DNA of 64,000 nt. Source: CAWBRT01 sp963819175 (GTDB lineage: Bacteria; Acidobacteriota; Terriglobia; Terriglobales; Acidobacteriaceae). The stretch lies in NCBI GenBank assembly GCA_963819175.1, contig CAWFVJ010000012.1, positions 62,001-126,000 on the forward strand, in the 5' to 3' direction. Below, piece by piece: positions 1 to 8,505 of the stretch. Numbering within the stretch: the stretch's first letter is position 1; every line of letters starts with the position of its first letter. The position numbers and the translations under genes are program-made. Below the pieces are notes generated by a model. It was not told the origin of the DNA, made no database searches, and was given only the letters and a program-made list of their open reading frames with translations.

Positions 1-237
1 GATGGCGCAAACCGCCGGTCAGCCGGGCCAGATGACGCATCTTCCAGAAGAGAGCGCTTCGGTGCTGGCGGCGATCTCGCGGCGGGGCAGCGACCGCGCG
101 GACGAACTCAACGTCATGACGCTTCGTTGCGCGCACGTAAGGCTGCGGCAAGCGATTTTGCTGCTGGCACCACTGACGCGAACCGCGTGGATCACTACTT
201 CGACATAGCATTTTCGGAAGTCGCGTCCAGGCCGTGA
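1..237 (+). CDS. 3' end of an unidentified CDS (partial)
   Basis: A reading frame is open from the first base to a TGA at 235-237. The translated tail is rich in Ala, Arg and Asp and ends ...HYFDIAFSEVASRP. It has no recognisable domain and looks like a low-complexity C-terminus of a gene that starts before the window. A second open frame begins at base 2, so the choice of frame is uncertain. No function is assigned. Confidence 0.25.
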   Translation, partial: DGANRRSAGPDDASSRRERFGAGGDLAAGQRPRGRTQRHDASLRARKAAASDFAAGTTDANRVDHYFDIAFSEVASRP

Positions 238-603
238 TTTTCATTGCCACGCGTGCAGGGAGTTGCATCTGAAGAGCAAGCGCGCGGTTGGGCCGGCTCA
301 CGCTGGCCGGGCGCTCAGTGGTGTATTCTGATGAGGTGGCAATTCGGATTCTGCTGCAAACATAATCGTGGGAATCGCGCCCTTTTGGACTTGCATCGAA
401 CAGAATCGGAAGCTACTATGGAGCATCTTTCCGGACCGCACCACCCCGTGCGGCATGCCTAGCGCCGGATTCCGAGGCGCAAAGCGGACAGAGATGTAAT
501 CCCGTCGCCGTGGCCAAACTACTTAAGCGGTGCGCCGCAGGAGCGACGGTAAGAGCCAGATTCTGAATTCTGAAATTGCAGTGCACAATGAGCAGCCGAA
601 AAT
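238..603. other. Region without a recognised gene
   Basis: About 365 bases hold only short, unconvincing open frames on both strands (for example 244-462 plus). No RNA gene, repeat or clear promoter was recognised. It probably holds the leader of the gene at 604. Confidence 0.4.
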
Positions 604-1332
604 ATGAATAATGGACCCAACAACCCTGCCGGAGGTTCCGGCGGGAAAGGGCGCAGACGGCGTCGTGGACGTAGAAATCCGCCTGCGCAGCCATCACAAG
701 GCGGGCAGGGCGTACAAGGCGGCCATCAGCGCCGTGCTGGTAGCCCTTCTTCGCCACGCCGCGCCGGTGCATCCGGTTCCCGGCCTGGCAACCGGTCATC
801 AGCGCCGAAGTTCCAGGACGCGCATATTTATACCGCGCCCATGGATCACAACTATCGAACGGCGGAAAACGGAAACGGCGGCGGACGCAGCAATCGCGGA
901 ATGCGCTTCGTCCAGCCAGAATTGGAAGCGCTTCCCACGGCTCACAATGGGGCGCCGCGAATTTTCGCCTTTGTCGACGACCTGTTTTTCCTGGCCAAGA
1001 TCCAGGAGACGGCGCGAAAGCTGAATGTCAAAGTGCAGTTCGTCAAGAGCGAAAAAGAGGTTCTGGACGCTGTTGCCGAGAACGAGCAGGCTCCGTCGCT
1101 GATCATCATGGACCTGAATAATGCTTCGGTGAAGCCGGTTCCCACGATCACCAAGCTGAAATCCAAGCTCAAGAAGCAGACGAACATCATCGGCTTCCTC
1201 TCCCACATTCAGGGAGACCTTAAGATGAAGGCGCAGGAGGCGGGATGCGACATGGTTTTACCACGGTCGGCATTCTCCCAGAACCTGCCGCAACTGCTTC
1301 GCCGCCACGGTTCTTCCACAGACTTGCAGTAA
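604..1332 (+). CDS. Receiver-like (CheY-fold) protein with a basic, disordered N-terminus
   Basis: The 242-residue protein has two parts. Residues 1-85 are Gly/Arg/Pro/Ser rich (GGKGRRRRRGRRNPP) and probably disordered, perhaps contacting nucleic acid. Residues about 118-235 look like a response-regulator receiver fold: an acidic start (FAFVDDLFF), a beta-strand Asp (SLIIMDLNN) where the phospho-acceptor would be, and a C-terminal MVLPRSAF where a receiver normally has Lys-Pro. The conserved Lys is Arg here, so phosphorylation-dependent switching may be lost. The ribosome binding site before ATG 604 is weak. The gene stands alone on the plus strand and its role is unknown. Confidence 0.7.
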   Translation: MNNGPNNPAGGSGGKGRRRRRGRRNPPAQPSQGGQGVQGGHQRRAGSPSSPRRAGASGSRPGNRSSAPKFQDAHIYTAPMDHNYRTAENGNGGGRSNRGMRFVQPELEALPTAHNGAPRIFAFVDDLFFLAKIQETARKLNVKVQFVKSEKEVLDAVAENEQAPSLIIMDLNNASVKPVPTITKLKSKLKKQTNIIGFLSHIQGDLKMKAQEAGCDMVLPRSAFSQNLPQLLRRHGSSTDLQ

Positions 1333-1414
1333 CCGGCAGCCGGCAACCCGCCTTCGGTCTGGCGGAATCCAATCCATCTGCGGGCTGCTCCAGGCTCGCC
1401 GAAGCTGGGTACTC

Positions 1415-2266
1415 ATGTCTTTGACCAGAACCTTCGAAGACAACGAGGTCGGACCGGAGGTTGAGCGGGTTTTTGCCGATATCCGCGCAAGTTTCGATCT
1501 CCCCTTTGTGCCCTCGCCATTCCGGGTGCTGGCGGGAGTTCCCGAATACCTGCGGCTGATGTGGAATGACCTGGGACACGTCGCTGCCTCGCGTGAGTTT
1601 CGCTCGGCCGTTTTGGCGCTCCAGGAATTTGTTCGTTCCGAAGCGATTACGGGCGGTTGGTGCTTCGCCGGCCAGGAGCGAGTGCTCGCCGAACAGAAAA
1701 TTTCAAGCGAAGACACGCTGGTGCTCTCCGGAGTTGTGGGTGTATTTAACCGCGCGCTGCCTGCACTAACGCTCTTTCTTCGACTCATGCAGCTTGGCTA
1801 CTCGGGCGGGAGGGGTGGACGCGTGACGCCCGGAAAGTTTTCTCCTGCGCTCTCGCGGGTCGTCACTTTGAATGTGCCTAACGAGCGCGAAGCCAGCCTT
1901 CGCGTATGGCTGCTCTATGGCGACATCAAGCGCACAACCGGCGAGAAGCAGGTTCCTGACCTGTTCCGCGTGCTTTCTCCTTTCCCGGGCTATCTTGCTG
2001 CGGCTTGGATGGACACCAAGCGGCTGCTGAAGGATCAAAGCTTCCAAAATGCGCGAGAAGAGGTGGCCCGCCGGGCCGCTTCGTGTGTTACCGGCATCCC
2101 GGTGCACGACCACCGCAAACTGGCGCGGCAGATCAGCGCCGAGCAGTGGTCCGAGATCGAGGAGACGGTGGACATCTGCGTTCGTATTCTCCCCCTCTAC
2201 GCCTTATTGACGACCACCTGGCGGCGTTCGTTCGCCGTTGCGCAAGCGGTCGTCCGGGCCGCCTGA
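1415..2266 (+). CDS. DehI-family haloacid dehalogenase-like protein
   Basis: The 283-residue protein resembles the DehI (halocarboxylic acid dehalogenase) family, all-helical enzymes built from two tandem repeats of about 130 residues that form a pseudo-dimer around the active site. Both repeats are visible: VPSPFRVLAGVPEYLRLMW near residue 31 and VPDLFRVLSPFPGYLAAAW near residue 179. DehI enzymes hydrolyse 2-haloacids by direct water attack. Many acidobacterial homologues are untested, so the substrate is unproven. ATG 1415 is preceded by only a weak ribosome binding site. It lies 150 bases upstream of mutL on the same strand. Confidence 0.7.
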   Translation: MSLTRTFEDNEVGPEVERVFADIRASFDLPFVPSPFRVLAGVPEYLRLMWNDLGHVAASREFRSAVLALQEFVRSEAITGGWCFAGQERVLAEQKISSEDTLVLSGVVGVFNRALPALTLFLRLMQLGYSGGRGGRVTPGKFSPALSRVVTLNVPNEREASLRVWLLYGDIKRTTGEKQVPDLFRVLSPFPGYLAAAWMDTKRLLKDQSFQNAREEVARRAASCVTGIPVHDHRKLARQISAEQWSEIEETVDICVRILPLYALLTTTWRRSFAVAQAVVRAA

Positions 2267-2416
2267 CGGCGTATCCCCCGGCATCTGAACCCGCATTCTT
2301 ATTGGCCTGGGACAACGTGGTCAAGCCGCGCCTCTTCAAATAACCATTTCTGAAAACCAGTCTAGTAAACTGGAAGCCTGATAGCCGCACAAGTCGACGG
2401 CTCCGACTGCCAGCGC

Positions 2417-4427
2417 ATGGGACGAATCCACGTACTTTCCGAACACGTTGCCAACAAGATCGCCGCCGGCGAAGTTGTCGAGCGTCCCGCTTCGGTTGTC
2501 AAAGAGCTGATCGAGAACTCGCTCGATGCCGGAGCCAGCCGCATAAGGGTCAACGTGGAGGCTGGCGGGAAAAAACTGATCGAGATTGTCGACAACGGCT
2601 CCGGCATGGTTGCCGACGACGCTCTGCTTGCATTCGAGCGTCACGCCACCAGTAAGCTGAAGAACCCGGAAGACCTTCTCTCCATCGCCACGCTGGGATT
2701 TCGCGGCGAGGCGCTGCCGTCGATCGCCGCGGTTAGCCGGTTGCGCCTGGAGACCTGTTCAGCCGGGGAAGCCGGCGGCACGGTGGTCGAAATTGCAGGC
2801 GGCAGAATTCTGAAGGTCGAGGAGGCCGGACTTCCGCCGGGCACTTCGATAGCGGTTCGCGATCTTTTTTTCAATACACCGGCACGGAAGAAGTTCCTCA
2901 AGGCGGAGTCGACCGAACTCTCGCATATCGCATCGCTGGTCACGCATTACGCGCTGGCTCATCCAGACAAACATTGGGAACTGCACAGCAGCACCCATGC
3001 CATGTTGATCGCGGCTCCCGTGGCTTCGCATTCGGAGCGGATTTACCAGGTCTTTGGCAAGGAGACTCTCGACCAGTTGATATCGCTGGCGGCGACGGTT
3101 CCTCTGGAGCGCGTCGGGTTGCCGCCGTCCTCGGCATGGGGAAGGCGCGAGCGGGATCCGGAGGCGGCTTAACGATGATCCGGCAAAGGGCGATCTCCGC
3201 GTGCACGGTTTCGTCAGCAAGCCCGAGGTGCAAAAACTCAACCGGAACTCGATTTTCATTTTTGTCAACGGCCGATTGATCCGCGACCGCCTCATCCAGC
3301 ATGCGTTGACCGAGGCATATCGCAACATCATTCCGCCAACGGTTTTCCCCGTGGTCCTGTTGTTTATCGAAATGCCGTTCGCTGAGGTTGACGTCAACGT
3401 GCATCCGTCCAAAACCGAGGTGCGCTTCCGTCAGCAGAGTTTTGTGCACGATTTTGTTCGCGACAGCGTGCGCGCCGCCCTCATGCAGGCGCGACCGGCC
3501 GCGCAGTTCGTGCGCGAACTTCACGCCTCGCCCACGGCCTCTGCCGCGCTTACCTCCGGCGCGTCATTTGATGCTGGAGAACTTGCACCGGCGTTTTCGC
3601 TGGCTGCGCCCACGCTGCCGGAGCGCACCGAACAGATTCAGTTTTCAGACAGCTTTGCGGTCGAGGCGAATGCCGCAGTGCCGGTGGCACGCTTCGCCCC
3701 GCAGACCTTCGGATCGCACATCACCGAAATCGGCGGGATGGCGAGTGACGGTGGTCCGCAACTGCCGCGGCCAGAATTTATCCCAGAACCACAAGGCCAG
3801 TGCGGGCCTCCCGTGGATGCCGCCGATGAAGGCATGGACCTCTCCGCGCTCGCGACCCTGAAGCCGGTTGGGCAGATTCGCGACTCATTCATACTTGCCG
3901 TCAATCCACAGGGGCTCTGGATCATCGATCAGCACGTGGCCCACGAACGCGTGCTTTTCGAGAAGGTGCTGCGCGCAAGGCTGGAGATGCGAGTGGAATC
4001 GCAGCGCCTGCTGATGCCGATGGTGATCGAACTGACGCCGCAGCAAATGGCCGTCTTCGCCGAACTATCAGAGGAGTTGCAGCGCAACGGCTTTGAGGCC
4101 GAGCCCTTCGGCTCGCGCACGCTGGCCGTAAAGGCCGCGCCCGCCGGCATCGATCCCGCCAATCTCGATCGCCTGCTGCACGAGTTGCTGGAACAATTTG
4201 AAACCGAGAAGCAGGCGCTGAATCTGGAAAAGATCCGCACCGGCATCGCCGCCAGCATCGCCTGCCATGCCGCAATCAAGATTAATACTCCGCTGGATGC
4301 CGCCAAAATGGAGTGGCTGCTCCGCGAACTGGCCAGGACGCGCTATCCCATGAGCTGTCCTCATGGACGGCCGGTCGTCTTGCGTTATTCTGTAAGAGAT
4401 ATTCAGAAAGCTTTCAAGCGCATTTAG
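2417..4427 (+). CDS. mutL: DNA mismatch repair protein MutL (frameshifted)
   Basis: This GHKL ATPase couples MutS mismatch recognition to strand removal. The N-terminal ATPase motifs are intact: NKIAAGEVVERP, ELIENSLDAG, the DNGSG loop, ATSKL and GFRGEALPSI. The C-terminal domain carries DQHVAHERVLFE (DQHA(x)2E(x)4E-type endonuclease motif with Val for Ala), IACHAAIK and SCPHGRP, so this is an endonuclease-type MutL. The frame breaks near 3168: frame 2 stops at 3172 while frame 3 continues as NDDPAKGDLRVHGF. Removing one T in the 'CTT' there restores a protein of about 670 residues, a normal MutL length. The AlkZ-like/cmk gene follows 22 bases later, suggesting one operon. A sequencing indel is the likeliest cause of the break. 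Confidence 0.93.
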
Positions 4428-4449
4428 CACTGGCGGGAAAACAAAAAAC

Positions 4450-6066
4450 ATGACCGAGTATGAACTCCTGGAGTTGCGCGCAAAAAAGTGGCGCACGAAC
4501 GGCGAGCCAATTCGAACCCTGGAAGACGCGCAGGAGTTCATTGAATCCGTTGGCTTCTGCGTGATGTATCCGCTGCGTCCGGCGGTGTTTGCTCCTACTT
4601 TCATTGGCGCCTTTACCGGGACCGATCAGGATCTGCCGATGTGGCAGCATGCGTTTGCCGATCCGCGCGCACAGCAGGCAACTGAGCTGATGGTGCGCTT
4701 GCTTCGGCAGCGGTCGGCCTATGAGGCCAACCCGTTCGGGGAGACAAATTTCCTCGTCGCCGCCTCGGTATTTGCATTTTTCTATGGGGTTGTCGGCGAC
4801 CGCAATCCGCGCCGCGCGCCAAAGGTCGGCTCCCGTTCGGAGTACTCGCCCCTGGCAGTCCACGCTTTTCAAGTGATCCAGGAGAAAGGCCCGATCTCCA
4901 AGCCGCATCTGAAAGAGATTTTGGGGGGCGACCTCTCGACCGCGGCGCTGGATCGCGCCCTCAATGAACTCTGGGCGCGCCTGCGCATCACGCGTGTCGA
5001 CTACAAACCGGTGGAGGGCGCTTTCTGGGACGTTCTCTTCCGCTGGTCGCCGGAACCTGTGCGCGAAGGCATGAATACTTCGGTGGCCGAGGCGCTGACC
5101 GCTCTGGTCTCCAAGTACATGGGCTGCGTCATTGCCGCCGAGCAGAGCGAAGTCGAGGAGTTCTTCTCAAATTTCATTGCCCGTTCGCGGGTTCGCGAGG
5201 CCATTAACGCGTTGATCGCCGCGCGGGAGTTGAGCTTCGTGCATATCGGTAACCGCTCCATGTTGGAGTGCACCCCGCCTCGTGTAGCGCCACCGGTCCG
5301 TGTTCCGCGGCCGCCGCGATCCCGCGTGCCCACATTGCTTCGCCCTCGAACCCAGGCGAGCCAATCGGGGTCGACTCCAGCCAGGAAGCTGGTCATCGCC
5401 ATCGACGGCCCGGCCGGAGCCGGCAAGAGCACCATCGCCTCGCGCCTGGCACGGAAACTCGGCTACATCAATCTTGAGAGCGGCGCCATGTATCGCGCTC
5501 TGGGTCTTAAGGCGCTCGAGCAGGGAACCGCTCTCGATAGCGAATCCACGATGATCGCGCTAGCCAATTGCACTCGCATAGAACTGATTCCTGCTGCTGG
5601 TGGCAACTGCGTTCTGCTGGACGGCCGAGACGTATCGACCCGAATCCGCGAGCGCGACGTGGCCGACGCTGCTTCGCGCCTCTCCGTGCATCCTGCGGTG
5701 CGCGAATGGATGGTCACCCGCCAGCGTGAAATGGGTGTCGACGGTGGCGTGATCATGGAAGGTCGCGACATCGGCACGGTCGTCTTTCCTCGCGCAGAGG
5801 TGAAGATCTTTCTCGATGCCGATCCTGACGTGCGTGCCAACCGCCGCATCTTGCAGCACGACGCCGCAGGCGATCCGGAGAAGGCCGCCCGTCTCAAAGC
5901 AGAGCTGCACGAGCGTGACCAGCGCGATAGCACTCGCGCTGTAGCCCCGCTAGTGGCTGCGCCTGACGCTGTCCACATCGACTCCAGTTCGCTGAACATC
6001 GAGCAGGTTATCGTTGAGGCGGAGCGCATCGTCGACGATAAGCTGGCGGCGCTTAGGCGGAAGTGA
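4450..6066 (+). CDS. cmk: AlkZ-related winged-helix protein fused to cytidylate kinase
   Basis: A continuous 538-codon frame encodes two proteins in one. Residues 1 to about 285 resemble AlkZ/YcaQ-related winged-helix DNA glycosylase-like proteins (start MTEYELLELRAKKW). A Pro/Arg-rich linker of about 30 residues follows. Residues about 315-538 are a complete cytidylate kinase: P-loop IDGPAGAGKST, LESGAMYRAL, DGRDVSTRIRERDVADAAS, the MEGRDIGTVVFP signature and the RDQRDSTR LID-like region. Cmk phosphorylates CMP/dCMP to the diphosphate. No ATG with a ribosome binding site sits at the Cmk boundary, so fusion rather than two overlapping genes is favoured, although a missing base near 5300-5390 could fake it. 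It lies just downstream of mutL. Confidence 0.85.
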   Translation: MTEYELLELRAKKWRTNGEPIRTLEDAQEFIESVGFCVMYPLRPAVFAPTFIGAFTGTDQDLPMWQHAFADPRAQQATELMVRLLRQRSAYEANPFGETNFLVAASVFAFFYGVVGDRNPRRAPKVGSRSEYSPLAVHAFQVIQEKGPISKPHLKEILGGDLSTAALDRALNELWARLRITRVDYKPVEGAFWDVLFRWSPEPVREGMNTSVAEALTALVSKYMGCVIAAEQSEVEEFFSNFIARSRVREAINALIAARELSFVHIGNRSMLECTPPRVAPPVRVPRPPRSRVPTLLRPRTQASQSGSTPARKLVIAIDGPAGAGKSTIASRLARKLGYINLESGAMYRALGLKALEQGTALDSESTMIALANCTRIELIPAAGGNCVLLDGRDVSTRIRERDVADAASRLSVHPAVREWMVTRQREMGVDGGVIMEGRDIGTVVFPRAEVKIFLDADPDVRANRRILQHDAAGDPEKAARLKAELHERDQRDSTRAVAPLVAAPDAVHIDSSSLNIEQVIVEAERIVDDKLAALRRK

Positions 6067-6117
6067 AGAGGCTACCGCGTGTGGTTTGCGCCAGCAGCTG
6101 CTGAAAAACCTGTACCC

Positions 6118-6217
6118 GTGTCATCCTGAGGTTGCGCCGATTTTGCGGGACCGAAGGATCTGCTTTATTGTCAGTACCGCGCAAACAGCAGATCCTTCGC
6201 TGCGCTCAGGATGACAC
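6118..6217. repeat. Dispersed palindromic repeat (REP-like), copy 1
   Basis: An imperfect inverted repeat of about 100 bases has outer arms GTGTCATCCTGAG (6118-6130) and CTCAGGATGACAC (6205-6217), and inner arms CGAAGGATCTGCT (6152-6164) and AGCAGATCCTTCG (6187-6199). A related copy lies at 12394-12499. Such GTCATCCTGAG/CGAAGGATCT palindromes are scattered between genes in many soil acidobacterial genomes. It lies between the cmk fusion and the cupin gene. Confidence 0.8.
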
Positions 6218-6277
6218 CTTTGGAGAAACCAGAGACTTGGAGCTGTGCTCGTGGAACTCATGCAAGCAGGAGGAGTT

Positions 6278-6643
6278 ATGTCAACCGAAGCAATGCAGGC
6301 CGCGAAGATCATTCAGCCCAGCGAACGAAAATGGACGCCGCACGCGCGCTTCGCAGGGGTGAAACGGGCTGACCTGCTGAATCGAAAGGACGATGGTTTT
6401 GGCGTGACCATGGCGCTTGACTACTGGTCGGTGGGCGCCGACCTCGATCGCCATACTCATCTCGATTGCGACGACATCTTTTATGTCATCAGCGGCAAGG
6501 CAAAGATTTGGATCGAGGGCATCGGCGACGTGCCGCTTGTGGCGGGTTCATTCGTGAAGGTTCCCAAAGGAGCGTCACACCAGCCCCACTCCGTCGAGGA
6601 GGACATTGTCGTTCATCACTGCTGGTACCCGGCTAACGTATAG
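6278..6643 (+). CDS. Small cupin-domain protein
   Basis: The 121-residue protein has a single cupin beta-barrel. Metal-ligand-like residues appear in DRHTHLDCDD (cupin motif 1) and PKGASHQPHS (motif 2), with the Gly-rich turn VISGKAKIWIEG between. Single-domain cupins of this type bind a metal or small ligand; the substrate cannot be read from sequence. The start at 6278 is chosen over 6245 because AGGAGG lies eight bases upstream. It stands alone between a repeat element and a convergent thioesterase gene. Confidence 0.75.
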   Translation: MSTEAMQAAKIIQPSERKWTPHARFAGVKRADLLNRKDDGFGVTMALDYWSVGADLDRHTHLDCDDIFYVISGKAKIWIEGIGDVPLVAGSFVKVPKGASHQPHSVEEDIVVHHCWYPANV

Positions 6644-6651
6644 GCTGGTCG

Positions 6652-7104
6652 TCAAAGGGGCGGCTGGGCCTTGACGCCGATGGCGCGCCGGAAAGCTACG
6701 AGGTACTTTTCCGGCAACTGAATTTTCTTTTTTTCTGATCCCACGACGATGTGAATGGATTCGCCTTCGGCGAGCAGCGCTCCGTCGCTCTGGCGAATGG
6801 TTTCGTATCTAAAGGTAATCAAGGAAGGACGCAGCTTCACCATTCGCGTTCGAATCACCAGCACGTCGTCGTAAAGCGCTGGTGCCTTGTACCGGCAGCG
6901 CACTTCAACCACGGGAAGGTGATAGCCGTCCGACTCCATCCCCTGGTACGAGAAACCGAGATTGCGCAGCAGCTCGACGCGTCCGATCTCGAACCATACA
7001 AAAAAATTGGAGTGGTATACCACTCCCATCTGGTCGGTTTCGGCATAGCGAACCCTTACCACGGCGTCGTTGACCACTGCGTCGGCGCAATTGTTTGCTT
7101 TCAA
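6652..7104 (-). CDS. YbgC/4-hydroxybenzoyl-CoA thioesterase-family acyl-CoA thioesterase
   Basis: The 150-residue single hotdog-fold protein hydrolyses acyl-CoA thioesters. The family signature YAETDQMGVVYHSNFFVWFE is near residue 21, with the catalytic Asp in TDQMG followed by VYHSNF. YbgC relatives act on short-chain or malonyl-type acyl-CoAs and in some bacteria associate with the Tol-Pal envelope system, but no tol genes are visible here. It lies downstream of zapA on the same strand, 171 bases away. Confidence 0.85.
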   Translation of the reverse strand: MKANNCADAVVNDAVVRVRYAETDQMGVVYHSNFFVWFEIGRVELLRNLGFSYQGMESDGYHLPVVEVRCRYKAPALYDDVLVIRTRMVKLRPSLITFRYETIRQSDGALLAEGESIHIVVGSEKKKIQLPEKYLVAFRRAIGVKAQPPL

Positions 7105-7275
7105 CAGCTCTCCTTCGCGAGGTCTTTAGACGGCAGAATTGCTGCAGGAGAAGCGGCGACTAAGGCAAAACCATGGATGCTATATTCCTCTTCGTTTCGT
7201 TCAAGGTCGCCGCTCCCTGATGGTCGCGTCGAGCGGAGTGTCCTGATTTCGGGATGCGCCATCCCTGGTTTTGCT

Positions 7276-7593
7276 TTAACCGGCGCGCCGTACGTCGCGC
7301 ATCGCTTCGTCCAGGGCCGAGTCGAGAGCATTGCCCAGGCGAGAGGCGCGTTTTGTGTACTCTGTATCGATGGAGTCATACTTCTTCTTCAGCGCGATAT
7401 ATTCGTCGGCAATATTCAGCGCCGTGAGCACGGCAACCCGCAACGAATCGATGGTGGAGGTGTGCTCGGCCACCGTCCGCATTCTGGAATCCACGAACTC
7501 GGCAAGCCGCTGAATGTGTTCGGCGTCCGAGCCTCGGAGGTTGTAACTCTGGTCGTAGATTTCGACTCGTATGCTGCCGTTCGATTGCGTCAT
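7276..7593 (-). CDS. zapA: Cell division protein ZapA
   Basis: The 105-residue protein matches ZapA, which binds and bundles FtsZ at the division ring. The N-terminal globular part carries VEIYDQSYNLRGSDAEHIQRLAEFVD. A central ALNIADEYIALKKKYD region leads into a C-terminal coiled coil. It follows a ZapB-like coiled-coil gene on the same strand (45-base gap) and the pheST block, a common arrangement. The 171-base gap to the next gene is where some bacteria encode 6S RNA, but no 6S structure could be supported by eye. Confidence 0.88.
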   Translation of the reverse strand: MTQSNGSIRVEIYDQSYNLRGSDAEHIQRLAEFVDSRMRTVAEHTSTIDSLRVAVLTALNIADEYIALKKKYDSIDTEYTKRASRLGNALDSALDEAMRDVRRAG

Positions 7594-7637
7594 CGGGTCC
7601 TCTGGCGTCCCGCGAACGCCATATCGCGAGACAATCT

Positions 7638-7932
7638 TTACGCCTGTTCTTCTTCGATCAGAGCGTCCATGTGCGTCAGCATTTTTTCCACCCGCGCACG
7701 AACCTCTTCACGGTCCTTCTTCAACGCGATCACTTCGGCCTTGATCGCGTCAAACTCTTCCTCACGAGCTTCCAGTTGCTCGCGCAAGCGGGAAACATCA
7801 CGCTCGGCGAGCGGCTTTGGCCTCGCGAGCATGTTTCAGCAGTTCAATTGTGCGGTAGATCTTCTCTTCCAAAGAAATAAATTCGTTGCCTGAACCATCA
7901 AAGGTAAGTTCGGGCTCGACCTTGGTAGACAT
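7638..7932 (-). CDS. ZapB-like small coiled-coil protein (frameshifted)
   Basis: ATG at 7932 opens MSTKVEPELTFDGSGNEF, then LEEKIYRTIELLKHAREAKA. After a one-base break near 7815-7830 the frame continues as ERDVSRLREQLEAREEEF and runs to the stop at 7638. The joined product is about 97 residues and almost entirely heptad-like coiled coil. Its place directly before zapA suggests a divisome role like ZapB, which crosslinks ZapA-FtsZ. This is inferred from context and coiled-coil character. An unrelated coiled-coil protein cannot be excluded. Confidence 0.65.
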
Positions 7933-8061
7933 AATTCCACATACCTCGTGAGGCGGATGGGTGATTCATGCGCAGTATAACTCAGGCGGGGCTGTGGAAT
8001 TCGCTGGCTTGCGGCGCGGCACGCCTTCCAGCGTCACTTTTCGACCGATTGTGCGGGGAGT

Positions 8062-8349
8062 TCAAACTCGCAGGTCTGAAGAGGGTACACCGCCCAACAA
8101 GGCCGCACCATAACCGGACAGCTTGACGAGCGCCGGGGCGTGCCCTTTTGCTGCGGATAGCTCGAACCATTCCTGTGCCTGCCTCATGTCGCCCAGGTTT
8201 TCAAATATGGTCGCCACGATGTATTGCGCCGGGGCGGAGCCGGCAAAAGCTTCGCCGGCTATAGAATGCCAAATCTCCGGCTCCAGCGAATCGTGTTCGA
8301 TTGCCAACACTTGAAGCGCCGACAGCACAGGGTCTTGTCGTACAGGCAT
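8062..8349 (-). CDS. Small Sel1/TPR-repeat-like protein
   Basis: The 95-residue protein starts at an ATG preceded by AGGAGG. Two helix pairs resemble Sel1/TPR units: AQYIVATIFENLGDMRQAQEWFELSAAKGHAPALVKL includes the Sel1-like 'A..W...AA..G...A' pattern. Such short repeats usually bind other proteins. It sits between pheT and the zapB-like gene on the same strand. No specific partner can be named. Confidence 0.55.
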   Translation of the reverse strand: MPVRQDPVLSALQVLAIEHDSLEPEIWHSIAGEAFAGSAPAQYIVATIFENLGDMRQAQEWFELSAAKGHAPALVKLSGYGAALLGGVPSSDLRV

Positions 8350-8505
8350 CGAGGCCTCCTGCTTTTAGGACCTTAACTGCGTTCCTATCACAGCACGGCC
8401 CAAAAGGAGTCGCAAGATGCTTATTAAGGTTCGTCGCAGGGCCGTTCCCAAAACAGATAGGACCCGACACTACTCCATAACGGGACTTCCTTCACGAATG
8501 CCTTG

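Noticed and set aside
2417..4427. Calling mutL, pheT and similar genes pseudogenes
   Set aside because: Motifs remain intact on both sides of single-base shifts and essential genes are affected, which fits sequencing indels better than decay.
7105..7275. Possible 6S RNA next to zapA
   Set aside because: The position is typical, but no long 6S-like hairpin with a central bubble could be drawn by eye. A covariance-model search would decide.
6751..7893. 380-codon plus-strand ORF
   Set aside because: It is antisense to the thioesterase, zapA and zapB-like genes, which have clear family motifs.
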